Shown in pieces: positions 1 to 7,638 of a stretch of DNA of 16,590 nucleotides. The DNA comes from an uncultured Tolumonas sp. (lineage in GTDB: Bacteria; Pseudomonadota; Gammaproteobacteria; Enterobacterales; Aeromonadaceae): positions 1-16,590 of the forward strand of contig CAIZDF010000600.1 of assembly GCA_903931645.1 (NCBI GenBank). Direction: 5' to 3'. The translations under genes were made by a program, and so were the position numbers. Within the stretch, counting starts at the first letter, position 1; each line of letters opens with the position of its first letter. The notes under the pieces were generated by a model that did no database searches, was not told where the DNA came from, and was given only the letters and a program-made list of their open reading frames with translations.

Positions 1-301
1 CAATTTGCTCTTCAATAAAATCACCTAATTGAATAGATGGATCATCAAAGCGAGCAGCATCCAGTGAAATTTCACGATATGGGTTTTGCATAACACCATC
101 ACCTTCCACCGTTTGCCAACGACGGAAAGTATCAAAATCACCAGTTTTACGATCGATTGCGACACGAACTTCGATATCGCCTTCGTATTTCTTTTTGGTT
201 GCTGTTGCCAACGCGGTTTCCAGTGCCTGGAAAATTTTTTCGCGAGGTACCGCTTTTTCATTGGAAACGGCATCAACAACTAAAAGGATTTCTTTATTCA
301 T
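1..301 (-). CDS. nusA: Transcription termination/antitermination factor NusA, N-terminal part (cut by window edge)
   Basis: The first 100 codons of NusA, beginning [20 protein letters not shown], are present; the rest lies beyond the left edge, so no stop codon is visible. NusA binds RNA polymerase and modulates pausing, intrinsic termination and antitermination. The visible part is the N-terminal RNA-polymerase-binding domain, including the conserved stretch [11 protein letters not shown]. The S1 and KH RNA-binding domains would follow outside the window. The ATG at 301-299 has a GAGG about 10 nt upstream. It follows rimP by 15 bp on the same strand, the usual rimP-nusA operon order. Overlapping short frames at 25-279 and 86-283 are shadows of this gene. 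Confidence 0.96.
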   Translation of the reverse strand, partial: MNKEILLVVDAVSNEKAVPREKIFQALETALATATKKKYEGDIEVRVAIDRKTGDFDTFRRWQTVEGDGVMQNPYREISLDAARFDDPSIQLGDFIEEQI

Positions 302-316
302 TATCCAATAGCCTCG

Positions 317-787
317 TCAATCAAAGTTCGGGATCAGGTTTGCCTGTTGAATATTGGCAAAGGCCAGAATTTCATCTTTACCATCAATAGTCAGAGTGAT
401 CATTTCTCTCTCAACTTGCTTGATAGTGCCTTTATATTTACGTCGGTTATTCACTGCCATCCGCAATGTCACCGTCGCAACCTGGCCGATATACCGTGCA
501 AAATGTTCCGGTTTGAGTAATGGTCGATCCATACCCGGCGATGAAACCTCAAGGTAATACTCAGTAGTAATTGGATCTTCCACATCCAGTAATGCGCTCA
601 CCTGATGACTAACCGCAGCACAGTCATCTACCGAGATCCCATTTGCATGATCAATATAAACACGCAAAGTAGAATGCTTTCCGGCACGGATAAATTCAAT
701 TCCCCACAACTCATAACCTAATGCAACAACAGGTGCATCAAGTAATTCTGTCAGGCGTTGTTCCAAGGTAGCCAATAGACCCTCCAT
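317..787 (-). CDS. rimP: Ribosome maturation factor RimP
   Basis: A 156-residue protein of the RimP (formerly YhbC) family, which is needed for efficient maturation of the 30S ribosomal subunit. Recognisable family stretches are [32 protein letters not shown] and the signature [12 protein letters not shown], followed by the C-terminal SH3-like region ([20 protein letters not shown]). The length is the usual one; the N-terminus is about five residues longer than the E. coli protein as I recall it. The gene sits downstream of tRNA-fMet, with a hairpin terminator between them, and immediately upstream of nusA. This is the conserved metY-rimP-nusA arrangement. Transcription probably reads through the terminator from the tRNA promoter, since no separate strong promoter was evident. 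Confidence 0.96.
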   Translation of the reverse strand: MEGLLATLEQRLTELLDAPVVALGYELWGIEFIRAGKHSTLRVYIDHANGISVDDCAAVSHQVSALLDVEDPITTEYYLEVSSPGMDRPLLKPEHFARYIGQVATVTLRMAVNNRRKYKGTIKQVEREMITLTIDGKDEILAFANIQQANLIPNFD

Positions 788-855
788 AAATAAAAAAAGG
801 GCATCGACGGCCCAATATTTTGCCCACCAGAGTGGTGGTAACAGAATCCGGATAA

Positions 856-884
856 CAAAAAGCCCCGTTCAAAGAACTGGGGCC
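856..884 (-). terminator. Intrinsic terminator downstream of tRNA-fMet
   Basis: Read on the minus strand, GCCCC pairs with GGGGC and GTTC with GAAC around a TTT loop, with one bulged A. The stem is followed directly by TTTTTG. It lies between the 3' end of tRNA-fMet and rimP, so it should end most tRNA transcripts and let only some polymerase continue into rimP-nusA. Confidence 0.75.
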
Positions 885-921
885 TTGAGCCTGATCACCC
901 TTAAATGGTGATCATATAAAA

Positions 922-998
<77 letters not shown>

Positions 999-1011
999 TC
1001 AAATTACGCAT

Positions 1012-1041
1012 ATGATAGCACAATGAGGTTAATGCTATCAA
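1012..1041 (-). promoter_or_regulatory. Candidate sigma-70 promoter for tRNA-fMet, overlapping an 8-bp dyad
   Basis: On the minus strand, a -35 TTGATA (1041-1036) and a -10 TATCAT (1017-1012) are separated by 18 bp. Each matches five of six consensus bases. Transcription would start near 1005, just before the tRNA 5' end at 998. A perfect 8-bp inverted repeat, TGATAGCA/TGCTATCA, at 1013-1020 and 1033-1040 overlaps both elements. Confidence 0.5.
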
Positions 1042-1047
1042 CTAAAT

Positions 1048-1132
1048 TGGTGCCCAGCGCGGGATTTGAACCCGCACACCTAACGGCACTACCCCCTCAA
1101 GATAGCGTGTCTACCAATTCCACCAGCTGGGC
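1048..1132 (-). tRNA. leuU: tRNA-Leu (anticodon GAG)
   Basis: An 85-nt class II tRNA with a long variable arm and encoded CCA end. On the minus strand it starts GCCCAGCTGGTGGAATTGG and its 3' acceptor strand is GCTGGGC. The anticodon GAG (1098-1096) sits in the loop TTGAGGG and reads CTC and CTT leucine codons. The D arm GGTGGAATTGGTAGACAC is typical of leucine tRNAs. The gene begins 6 bp after the secG stop codon, so it is probably processed from the secG transcript, matching the secG-leuU order of E. coli. Confidence 0.96.
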
Positions 1133-1138
1133 TAAATC

Positions 1139-1486
1139 TTAATTTGGAACGTCAGCGTCTTTTTTAACGTCCGCTGCTTTTTCTACCGGTTTCTCAGTTT
1201 TTTGTTGTGTTGTTGCCGGCTTAGACAGATCAGACCAAGCGTCAGCAGGTTTGCTACGGTTATTAGTTATAGCACCCAACAACAAACTGATGATAAAAAA
1301 CACAATAGCTAATATCGCTGTGCTTTTGGTCAGGAAATTACCTGAACCTGATGAACCAAACACAGTGTTAGATGCGCCAGCACCAAAAGATGCGCCCATT
1401 GAGGCACCTTTACCATGTTGGATCAAAACTAAACCAACCAGCGTAATAGCTACTAATAAATAAACAACCAGCAGAACTTCGTACAT
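1139..1486 (-). CDS. secG: Protein-export membrane protein SecG
   Basis: A 115-residue subunit of the SecYEG translocon in the inner membrane; SecG assists SecA-driven protein translocation. There are two hydrophobic segments, at about residues 4-23 and 54-74, joined by a Gly/Ala/Ser-rich loop with the family motif HGKGASMGASFG. A polar, lysine-rich C-terminal tail follows. The start chosen is the ATG at 1486-1484, preceded by GAGAGGA. The open frame extends 48 codons further upstream, but that stretch covers the leader and promoter and has no family similarity. tRNA-Leu follows 6 bp downstream, and glmM lies upstream across a 213-bp gap. Confidence 0.95.
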   Translation of the reverse strand: MYEVLLVVYLLVAITLVGLVLIQHGKGASMGASFGAGASNTVFGSSGSGNFLTKSTAILAIVFFIISLLLGAITNNRSKPADAWSDLSKPATTQQKTEKPVEKAADVKKDADVPN

Positions 1487-1547
1487 TTTATTCCTCTCAC
1501 GCCCGACAGCGAGCCATTTTGCCGATTCAGCAATATAAAGCGGCGGG

Positions 1548-1576
1548 ATACTAGCATTGAAAACAAAAATTCTCAA
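1548..1576 (-). promoter_or_regulatory. Candidate sigma-70 promoter for secG
   Basis: On the minus strand, -35 TTGAGA (1576-1571), a 17-bp spacer and -10 TAGTAT (1553-1548). The predicted start near 1541 gives a leader of about 55 nt before the secG ATG. The rest of the 213-bp secG-glmM gap (1487-1699) shows no convincing terminator or gene. Confidence 0.45.
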
Positions 1577-1699
1577 TCTGGCTAATCTGAATACCAGCGT
1601 TGGCCGCGAAAGCGTGGCAATACTAGCCACCCTTTCTTATACTGACAAGCAGATTTTCAAAAAAGCCGACTAATTGCATATTTTTACAACAAAAACAGA

Positions 1700-3034
1700 C
1701 TACTTTGCTGCTGTAACCTGTACGGCAATCTTCTCAGCGAATGACTTAACTTCGGCTTCAATTTCACCTTCAACCATGACTCGGATCAACGGCTCAGTGC
1801 CTGATTTCCGTAACAGAACACGGCCTGTATTTCCTAATGCTTGCTCCACTTCACGAACAGATTGCTGCACTTCAACCGACGATAACGGATCATGCTCCCC
1901 AGAAAAACGCACATTAATGAGTATTTGTGGAAATTTTTTAATTTCTTTACGCAGTTCAAATAAAGTTTTATTAGCCCGGCTCGCCGCTTTAAGTACCTGC
2001 AAAGAAGCAATAATACCGTCACCGGTTGTGGTTTGATCCAGACAAATAATATGGCCTGAATTTTCGCCTCCCAATCGCCAGCCTTTTTCCTGCAATAATT
2101 CCATTACATAGCGATCGCCAACTTTGGCGCGAACCAACGGGATATCCAGTTTAGTTAATGCCACTTCTAGACCTAAATTGGTCATCAATGTGCCAACGAC
2201 GCCACCCACTAATGTACCTTGTTGCTGTAAGTCACGAGCAATAATATACAGCAGCTCATCACCATCGACTTCATAGCCAGTATGATCAACCATGATCAAG
2301 CGATCACCGTCGCCGTCAAAAGCAATCCCCAGATCTGCTTTTTCTTGCAGTACTCGTTCTACCAGTGCTTTTGGTGCCGTAGAACCGACGTTGTCATTGA
2401 TGTTTAAACCATCGGGTGCACACCCCATCGTGATCACATCAGCGCCTAATTCTCTAAATACTGAAGGCGCGATGTGATAGGTTGCACCATGCGCACAGTC
2501 CACAACAATTTTGAGCTCGTCTAAGCTTAATTCACTTGGGAAGGTGCTTTTACAAAATTCAATATAGCGACCAGGGGCGTCATCGATTCGAGATGCTTTA
2601 CCTAGCTGAGCAGACTCGACACAACACAAATCCTGTTCCATTGCCTGTTCAATCGCATCCTCAACTTCATCCGGTAATTTAGTACCTTGCGTTGAGAAAA
2701 ATTTAATCCCATTGTCATAAAAAGGATTATGTGAAGCGCTGATCACGACGCCAGCTTCTGCACGAAATGTCCGAGTCAGATAAGCAACTGCTGGCGTTGG
2801 CATAGGTCCGAGTAAAACAGGTTTTAGTCCGGCAGCAGAAAGACCCGCTTCTAAAGCAGCTTCCAGCATATAGCCAGAAATTCGGGTATCTTTACCAATC
2901 AGCACTTTTTTACTGCCCTGTTTGGCTAAAACCTTACCGGCAGCCCAACCCAATTTCATTACAAAATCAGGTGTTATGGGCATCTCACCCACTTTGCCAC
3001 GGACACCATCTGTTCCAAAATATTTTCTGCTCAT
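1700..3034 (-). CDS. glmM: Phosphoglucosamine mutase GlmM
   Basis: A 444-residue enzyme interconverting glucosamine-6-phosphate and glucosamine-1-phosphate on the route to UDP-GlcNAc for peptidoglycan and LPS. It is an alpha-D-phosphohexomutase. The catalytic phosphoserine loop SASHNP has Ser101. The metal-binding loop DGDGDR is at 240-245, the sugar-binding motif GGENSGH at 322-328, and the C-terminal phosphate-binding stretch [15 protein letters not shown] at 409-423. The N-terminus [13 protein letters not shown] is standard and the length matches the family. The gene lies 13 bp after folP on the same strand, the conserved folP-glmM pair. All active-site motifs are intact. Confidence 0.97.
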   Translation of the reverse strand: MSRKYFGTDGVRGKVGEMPITPDFVMKLGWAAGKVLAKQGSKKVLIGKDTRISGYMLEAALEAGLSAAGLKPVLLGPMPTPAVAYLTRTFRAEAGVVISASHNPFYDNGIKFFSTQGTKLPDEVEDAIEQAMEQDLCCVESAQLGKASRIDDAPGRYIEFCKSTFPSELSLDELKIVVDCAHGATYHIAPSVFRELGADVITMGCAPDGLNINDNVGSTAPKALVERVLQEKADLGIAFDGDGDRLIMVDHTGYEVDGDELLYIIARDLQQQGTLVGGVVGTLMTNLGLEVALTKLDIPLVRAKVGDRYVMELLQEKGWRLGGENSGHIICLDQTTTGDGIIASLQVLKAASRANKTLFELRKEIKKFPQILINVRFSGEHDPLSSVEVQQSVREVEQALGNTGRVLLRKSGTEPLIRVMVEGEIEAEVKSFAEKIAVQVTAAK

Positions 3035-3047
3035 TTATCTCGCCCGA

Positions 3048-3896
3048 TCAAATCTGATTAATATGAGATGTTTGATACTGCTGTGCACGCCAAAATACCT
3101 TCACAGCATCGCTGGTAGCCTGTACATCATGGACACGGATAATACGCGCGCCCTGAGCCAGTGCATAGAGTGCAGCAGCAATACTTCCGGCTAATCGTTC
3201 ATCTACTGAGCGATTCAGTAAGTTACCAATCATGCTTTTACGCGACACCCCAATCAGTAGCGGGTAAGTCGATTGCATTTCATTTAATCGGCCCAGTAAC
3301 TCGAAATTTTGTTCTAACGTTTTACCAAAACCAAATCCTGGATCCAAGATCAGTTTTTCCGATGGTATTCCGGCAGCAAGACATGCAGCGACACGGTTAT
3401 TCAGAAAGTGTGATACTTCATCGACCACATTTTTATATGCTGGATGATCTTGCATTGATTGCGGTTCACCCTGCATATGCATCAGACAAATCAACGCCTG
3501 GCTTTCTGCAGCGACCTTGAGCGCACCGGGTTCCTGTAATGCTTTGATATCATTGATGAGATGAGCGCCAGCCTGGCATGCAGCGGCCATAACTGCGGAT
3601 TTATAGGTATCAATAGAAATCATTACATCCAGTTTTTGAGACAGTTGTTCAATGACAGGAACAACTCTATCTAGTTCTTCTTGTTCAGAAACATAAGCTG
3701 CGCCAGGACGGGTTGATTCTCCACCCACATCAATAATAGTGGCACCTTCTGCAATCATTTTTTCCACATGAAACAATGCGCGATCAAGCTGGTTAAAACG
3801 AGAACCGTCAGAGAAAGAATCTGGAGTAATATTAAGTATTCCCATAATTCGTGGTTGAGACAGATCAAGTTCGCGCCCACAGCCAGTTAATATCAT
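3048..3896 (-). CDS. folP: Dihydropteroate synthase FolP
   Basis: A 282-residue TIM-barrel enzyme that condenses p-aminobenzoate with 6-hydroxymethyl-dihydropterin diphosphate in folate synthesis, and is the sulfonamide target. Visible motifs are NITPDSFSDG (22-31), GGESTRPGA (58-66), the Asn-Asp at 115-116, LDPGFGFGK (184-192), SRKSMIG (218-224) and RVHD (254-257). The start is the ATG at 3896-3894 with GGAGA about 7 nt upstream. An upstream in-frame ATG at 3950 would add 18 residues, but those codons run through the ftsH terminator hairpin and are not expected to be translated. It follows ftsH and precedes glmM, as in many gammaproteobacteria. Confidence 0.96.
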   Translation of the reverse strand: MILTGCGRELDLSQPRIMGILNITPDSFSDGSRFNQLDRALFHVEKMIAEGATIIDVGGESTRPGAAYVSEQEELDRVVPVIEQLSQKLDVMISIDTYKSAVMAAACQAGAHLINDIKALQEPGALKVAAESQALICLMHMQGEPQSMQDHPAYKNVVDEVSHFLNNRVAACLAAGIPSEKLILDPGFGFGKTLEQNFELLGRLNEMQSTYPLLIGVSRKSMIGNLLNRSVDERLAGSIAAALYALAQGARIIRVHDVQATSDAVKVFWRAQQYQTSHINQI

Positions 3897-3910
3897 TATA
3901 TTTCTCCAAT

Positions 3911-3938
3911 AAAAAACCCCAGGCAAATGCCCGGGGTT
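3911..3938 (-). terminator. Intrinsic terminator between ftsH and folP
   Basis: On the minus strand, AACCCCGGGC pairs with GCCTGGGGTT (10 bp including one G:T) around an ATTT loop, then TTTT. It begins 15 bp after the ftsH stop codon and ends 15 bp before the folP start. It should limit readthrough from ftsH into folP-glmM. Confidence 0.85.
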
Positions 3939-3952
3939 GAGGTTATACAATA

Positions 3953-5890
3953 TTAGTGCGAGGTATCAGACGGTGTAGAAGTCGTATCACTAGTGCTGGC
4001 TGCAACATTATTATCATTGCTAGTAGCTGCGGAATTTCCGCCATTCTGCGAATTATTATCTCGTTCATAATCAGCAGGTAAACGAACTTCTCGACGAAGC
4101 ATTAGATCGTCAATCTGATGTGCATCAATTGTTTCATATTTCATCAACGCATCTTTCATCGCGTGCAAAACATCCATATTTTCCATCAATAGCTGTTTTG
4201 AGCGATCATAGTTGCGATTAATGATCTGTTTTATTTCAGTATCAATGATACGAGCCGTATCGTCAGACATGTGCTTGGCTTTCGCCATTGAACGGCCTAA
4301 AAATACTTCACCATCTTCTTCTGCATATAACATCGGGCCTAGGCGTTCTGACATGCCCCACTGCGTTACCATTTTTCTGGCTAACTCAGTTGCCCGCTCG
4401 ATATCATTAGAAGCGCCAGTGGTTACACGCTCGCTACCGTAGATGATTTCTTCAGCCAGACGACCACCATACAAACTGGAAATCATTGATTCCAGATATT
4501 GCTTGGAGTGACTCCAGCGATCCTGTTCTGGTAAATACATGGTAACGCCTAAAGCACGACCACGAGGAATAATGGATACCTTGTAAACAGGATCATGTTC
4601 AGGCACCAGACGCCCAATGATTGCGTGACCCGCTTCATGGTATGCCGTCATCTCTTTTTCAGACTCTGACATGACCATCGACTTACGTTCAGCACCCATC
4701 ATGATCTTGTCTTTAGCGCGCTCAAACTCGCTCATACTAACCAGTCGTTTATTACCACGAGCAGCAAATAGGGCAGCTTCGTTGACTAGGTTTGCCAAGT
4801 CAGCACCTGAGAAGCCAGGAGTACCACGCGCGATCAAAGATGCATCAACATCATCACCTAGCGGTACTTTACGCATATGAACTTTCAGGATCTGTTCACG
4901 ACCACGGACATCGGGTAAGCCAACTACGACCTGACGGTCAAAACGGCCTGGACGCAGTAGTGCTGGATCCAACACATCAGGGCGGTTAGTTGCGGCAATA
5001 ACAATGATTGCTTCATGCCCTTCAAAGCCATCCATTTCAACCAACATTTGGTTCAGTGTCTGTTCACGTTCATCGTGACCACCACCGAGCCCGGCGCCAC
5101 GCTGACGACCAACCGCATCAATTTCATCGATAAAGATGATGCATGGTGCAGCTTTCTTCGCTTGGTCGAACATGTCGCGTACACGAGAAGCACCAACCCC
5201 AACAAACATTTCCACGAAATCAGAACCGGAAATGGAGAAGAATGGTACTTTCGCTTCGCCGGCAATAGCTTTAGCCAGCAATGTCTTACCAGTACCTGGC
5301 TGACCAACCATTAAAATACCTTTTGGTATTTTACCGCCCAGTTTCTGGAATCGGGATGGGTCACGCAGATAATCAACTAGCTCTTTAACTTCTTCTTTGG
5401 CTTCATCACAACCAGCGACATCAGCAAATGTAGTTTTGATCTGATCTTCACCCATCAAACGCGCTTTGCTTTTACCAAAAGACATCGCACCTTTGCCGCC
5501 GCCACCGCCTTGCATCTGGCGCATGAAGAAGATCCAGACACCAATAAGCAACAGCATCGGGAACCAGGAGATAAAGATGCTTGCCAGCAAGCTCGGCTCT
5601 TCCGGTTTATCACCGACAACACGAACGTTGTGATTCAGCAGGTCATTAATCAGCTGATTATCCTGCATTGGCATAACTGTCGTGAATTTCTCACCGTCGC
5701 GTTTTTGACCATTTATTACTTTGCCATCAATGTGCACTTCGCGGATTTGATCCTGTGCTACATCACGGACAAAACTGGAGTAGTCCAGCTGCCGTCCTGA
5801 GTTATCAGTAGGACTAAAGCTCTGGAATAATGACATCAGTACCACTGCGATAACTAACCACAGGATCAGGTTTTTCGCCATATCACTCAA
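3953..5890 (-). CDS. ftsH: ATP-dependent zinc metalloprotease FtsH
   Basis: A 645-residue membrane-anchored AAA+ protease that degrades misassembled membrane proteins; known E. coli substrates include sigma-32 and LpxC. Order: a first membrane segment (about 7-23), a periplasmic domain, a second membrane segment (about 103-123), then the AAA module. The AAA module has Walker A GQPGTGKT (196-203), pore loop FVGVG (229-233), Walker B IFIDEI (252-257) and a second region of homology ([18 protein letters not shown]). The M41 protease domain has zinc motif HEAGH (418-422) and the downstream Asp496 in TGASND. The start is probably TTG at 5890-5888, with GAGG 8 nt upstream; the ATG at 5881 (MAKN) is the alternative. 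The Asn/Ser/Thr-rich tail is variable in this family. rlmE lies 43 bp upstream in the same unit. Confidence 0.97.
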   Translation of the reverse strand: MSDMAKNLILWLVIAVVLMSLFQSFSPTDNSGRQLDYSSFVRDVAQDQIREVHIDGKVINGQKRDGEKFTTVMPMQDNQLINDLLNHNVRVVGDKPEEPSLLASIFISWFPMLLLIGVWIFFMRQMQGGGGGKGAMSFGKSKARLMGEDQIKTTFADVAGCDEAKEEVKELVDYLRDPSRFQKLGGKIPKGILMVGQPGTGKTLLAKAIAGEAKVPFFSISGSDFVEMFVGVGASRVRDMFDQAKKAAPCIIFIDEIDAVGRQRGAGLGGGHDEREQTLNQMLVEMDGFEGHEAIIVIAATNRPDVLDPALLRPGRFDRQVVVGLPDVRGREQILKVHMRKVPLGDDVDASLIARGTPGFSGADLANLVNEAALFAARGNKRLVSMSEFERAKDKIMMGAERKSMVMSESEKEMTAYHEAGHAIIGRLVPEHDPVYKVSIIPRGRALGVTMYLPEQDRWSHSKQYLESMISSLYGGRLAEEIIYGSERVTTGASNDIERATELARKMVTQWGMSERLGPMLYAEEDGEVFLGRSMAKAKHMSDDTARIIDTEIKQIINRNYDRSKQLLMENMDVLHAMKDALMKYETIDAHQIDDLMLRREVRLPADYERDNNSQNGGNSAATSNDNNVAASTSDTTSTPSDTSH

Positions 5891-5933
5891 TTCTCTAACC
5901 TCGCAATTGATGGCTAAGATAGTTTTTAGGTTA

Positions 5934-6563
5934 CTACAGTTTAAAACCTGTAGCTACAATATAGACTTCCCGCGAACGGGCTCTTGATGAATCAGGTTTA
6001 CGAATTTTGACCACAGAAAACAATGATCTAACCTCTTTGAGATATTCCTCAAAACCGGCCCCCTGAAAGACCTTGACCATAAAACTGCCTTTGGCAGCCA
6101 AAACTGATTTACACATCTCCAGTGCGAGTTCGACCAAATACATAGAACGCGGTTGATCAACTGCCGGTGTTCCAGACATATTAGGTGCCATATCAGAAAG
6201 AATAACATCGACCTTCTGTTCACCTACCCGCCCTAACAATGCACTGAGCACCGCTTCTTCACGGAAGTCACCTTGCAAAAAATCAACCCCAGCAATTGGA
6301 TCCATGGGAAGAATATCGCATGCAATCACCCTTCCATGTGGTCCGACCTGTTCAACACAAAATTGAGACCAGCCGCCCGGAGCTGCACCGAGATCTACGA
6401 CAGTCATGCCCTGTTTGATCAATTTATCTTTTTGCTGAATTTCATCGATTTTAAATACAGCACGAGAACGAAGACCCTGTTTTTGAGCCTGTTGCACGTA
6501 TTTATCTTCAAAATGCTCTTTTAACCAACGTGTAGAGCTGGCTGTACGCTTCTTTTTACTCAT
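5934..6563 (-). CDS. rlmE: 23S rRNA (uridine-2552-2'-O)-methyltransferase RlmE (RrmJ/FtsJ)
   Basis: A 209-residue SAM-dependent methyltransferase that modifies U2552 in the A loop of 23S rRNA at a late stage of 50S assembly. The SAM-binding motif [13 protein letters not shown] is at about 55-67. The catalytic tetrad of the family is in its expected places: Lys38, Asp124 (SDMAPNMSG), Lys164 (VKVFQG) and Glu199 ([10 protein letters not shown]). Length and both ends match E. coli RrmJ. It is divergent from yhbY and 43 bp upstream of ftsH. A sigma-32-like promoter lies just upstream, in keeping with the known heat-shock control of rrmJ-ftsH in E. coli. Confidence 0.97.
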   Translation of the reverse strand: MSKKKRTASSTRWLKEHFEDKYVQQAQKQGLRSRAVFKIDEIQQKDKLIKQGMTVVDLGAAPGGWSQFCVEQVGPHGRVIACDILPMDPIAGVDFLQGDFREEAVLSALLGRVGEQKVDVILSDMAPNMSGTPAVDQPRSMYLVELALEMCKSVLAAKGSFMVKVFQGAGFEEYLKEVRSLFSVVKIRKPDSSRARSREVYIVATGFKL

Positions 6564-6590
6564 GTAAATGACTCTGGGGGACGAACCCTA

Positions 6591-6620
6591 TTAGTATTAA
6601 AGTGTAGATGGGGTTAAAAT
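6591..6620 (+). promoter_or_regulatory. Weak candidate promoter for yhbY
   Basis: A -10-like TAAAAT at 6615-6620 is preceded by a poor -35 (TTAGTA, 6591-6596) with an 18-bp spacer. It overlaps the divergent sigma-32 site for rlmE, so the two promoters would compete. The -35 matches only three of six consensus bases. Confidence 0.3.
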
Positions 6621-6634
6621 GCGCTGTTTTCAAT
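6605..6634 (-). promoter_or_regulatory. Sigma-32 (heat-shock) promoter for rlmE-ftsH
   Basis: On the minus strand, -35 ATTGAAA (6634-6628), a 14-bp spacer and -10 CCCCATCTA (6613-6605). The sigma-32 consensus is CTTGAAA-N13-15-CCCCATNTA, so only the first base differs. Transcription would begin near 6597, about 34 nt before the rlmE ATG. No equally good sigma-70 site was seen for rlmE. Confidence 0.8.
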
Positions 6635-6658
6635 ATTTAGTTAAGAAGAAATAGTGCC

Positions 6659-6952
6659 ATGAATTTAACGACCAAACAAAAGCAATATTTAAAAGGACTA
6701 GCGCATAACCTCAAACCAGTAGTAATGCTGGGTCAGCATGGTCTGACTGAAGGTGTGCTGGCCGAGATTGATGCGGCACTAAACCACCATGAATTAATCA
6801 AGGTTAAAGTATCCGCCGCTGATCGTGAAACAAAACAGTTGATTGTAGATGCGATTGTTCGCGAAACAAAAGCTGCTCAGGTACAGGTGTTAGGTAATAC
6901 CCTTAGTCTGTTCCGTCCTTCAGAAGAAAAGAAAATCTCTCTTCCGAAGTGA
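6659..6952 (+). CDS. yhbY: Ribosome assembly RNA-binding protein YhbY (CRM domain)
   Basis: A 97-residue protein consisting of a single CRM domain, an RNA-binding fold found with pre-50S particles in E. coli. The N-terminus MNLTTKQKQYLKGLAHNLKP and the central loop GQHGLTEGV (GxxG motif at 25-28) are characteristic. The strand DRETKQLIVDAIVRET and the C-terminus RPSEEKKISLPK are also typical. The length is identical to the E. coli protein. It is transcribed divergently from rlmE, another 50S assembly factor, and ends in a terminator facing greA. AAGAAG about 10 nt before the ATG is a modest ribosome-binding site. Confidence 0.95.
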   Translation: MNLTTKQKQYLKGLAHNLKPVVMLGQHGLTEGVLAEIDAALNHHELIKVKVSAADRETKQLIVDAIVRETKAAQVQVLGNTLSLFRPSEEKKISLPK

Positions 6953-6965
6953 TCACTAAAAAGAT

Positions 6966-6993
6966 AACGCCATCTGTAATAGATGGCGTTTTT
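6966..6993 (+). terminator. Terminator between yhbY and greA
   Basis: A perfect 10-bp stem, AACGCCATCT/AGATGGCGTT, with loop GTAAT, followed on the plus strand by TTTC after the two Ts of the stem. It sits 13 bp after the yhbY stop and 20 bp from the convergent greA stop. On the minus strand it is followed by ATCTTTTT, so it may work in both directions. Confidence 0.88.
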
Positions 6994-7009
6994 CTATATC
7001 GATTATTTT

Positions 7010-7486
7010 TCAGATATATTCGACTTGAGTGATCTCAAAATCAACTTTACCTGCCGGCGTAGTAATCGTTGCCACATCATCAACTTCTTTGCCGATCAAG
7101 CCACGCGCTATCGGTGAGTTAACAGACAGCAAACCTGACTTAATATCCGATTCATCATCACCTACGATACGATAAGTGATCTCTTCTTCTGCTTCACCTT
7201 TTAACACCGTAACTGTTGCGCCAAAAACAACACGGCCATTATGAGGGATCTTTGTTACATCAATGATCTGAGCATTTGACAGTTTGGCTTCAATTTCCTG
7301 AATACGCCCCTCACAGAAACCCTGTTGCTCACGAGCCGCATGGTATTCCGCATTTTCTTTCAAATCACCATGCGCACGGGCTTCCGATATTGCTTGGATA
7401 ATTTGAGGGCGCTGTACAGTCTTTAACTGTTCAAGTTCTTCGCGTAATTTCTCCGCGCCGAGCACGGTCATTGGAGTCTTAATCAT
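7010..7486 (-). CDS. greA: Transcription elongation factor GreA
   Basis: A 158-residue factor that enters the RNA polymerase secondary channel and stimulates cleavage of backtracked transcripts. The N-terminal coiled coil carries the acidic tip residues Asp41 and Glu44 in [15 protein letters not shown]. The C-terminal FKBP-like domain includes the family stretch [17 protein letters not shown]. Length equals that of E. coli GreA. The ATG at 7486 has AAGG a few bases upstream. It converges on yhbY and lies downstream of dnaJ, separated by 152 bp that hold a promoter candidate and hairpins. Confidence 0.97.
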   Translation of the reverse strand: MIKTPMTVLGAEKLREELEQLKTVQRPQIIQAISEARAHGDLKENAEYHAAREQQGFCEGRIQEIEAKLSNAQIIDVTKIPHNGRVVFGATVTVLKGEAEEEITYRIVGDDESDIKSGLLSVNSPIARGLIGKEVDDVATITTPAGKVDFEITQVEYI

Positions 7487-7527
7487 AACCTTGGACCTAA
7501 TTGTACTTTCGAAGCGTTAAGATAACG

Positions 7528-7571
7528 CAAAAATAAGAAGATGATGTGATATAGAAAAACTCACATCATCT
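7528..7571 (-). terminator. Terminator-like hairpin in the dnaJ-greA gap (dnaJ terminator or greA leader attenuator)
   Basis: A perfect 11-bp inverted repeat, AGATGATGTGA (7571-7561 on the minus strand) and TCACATCATCT (7549-7539), encloses an 11-nt loop. It is followed by TCTTATTTTTG. It lies 68 bp beyond the dnaJ stop and 52 bp before the greA start. A small second hairpin, GCGTTA-TCT-TAACGC (7528-7514), follows. Because a promoter candidate lies between dnaJ and this stem, it may act as an attenuator in the greA leader as well as ending dnaJ transcripts. Confidence 0.65.
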
Positions 7572-7595
7572 CGCTACTAAAAAATTCAATGTCTG

Positions 7596-7623
7596 ACTAT
7601 ACATGAGCGCCTCTCTGAAACAA
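7596..7623 (-). promoter_or_regulatory. Candidate sigma-70 promoter for greA
   Basis: On the minus strand, -35 TTGTTT (7623-7618), a 16-bp spacer and -10 TATAGT (7601-7596). Transcription would start near 7589, giving a leader of about 100 nt that contains the 11-bp terminator-like hairpin. The -35 is weak (three of six). A 7-bp inverted repeat, GAGCGCC/GGCGCTC (7605-7611 and 7627-7633), overlaps the spacer. Confidence 0.4.
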
Positions 7624-7638
7624 GCGGGCGCTCTTATT

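Noticed and set aside
1487..1630. 48-codon upstream extension of secG
   Set aside because: It covers the likely promoter and leader, lacks similarity to SecG, and the ATG at 1486 has a good Shine-Dalgarno and aligns with the family start.
5282..5305. Walker A of FtsH reads GQPGTGKT rather than GPPGTGKT
   Set aside because: The essential Gly-Lys-Thr is intact, and I recall the Gln form in other gammaproteobacterial FtsH proteins, so it is not notable.
5015..5314. 99-codon plus-strand frame (and a minus-strand shadow) within ftsH
   Set aside because: It lies entirely over the conserved ATPase domain of ftsH and shows no independent coding signal.
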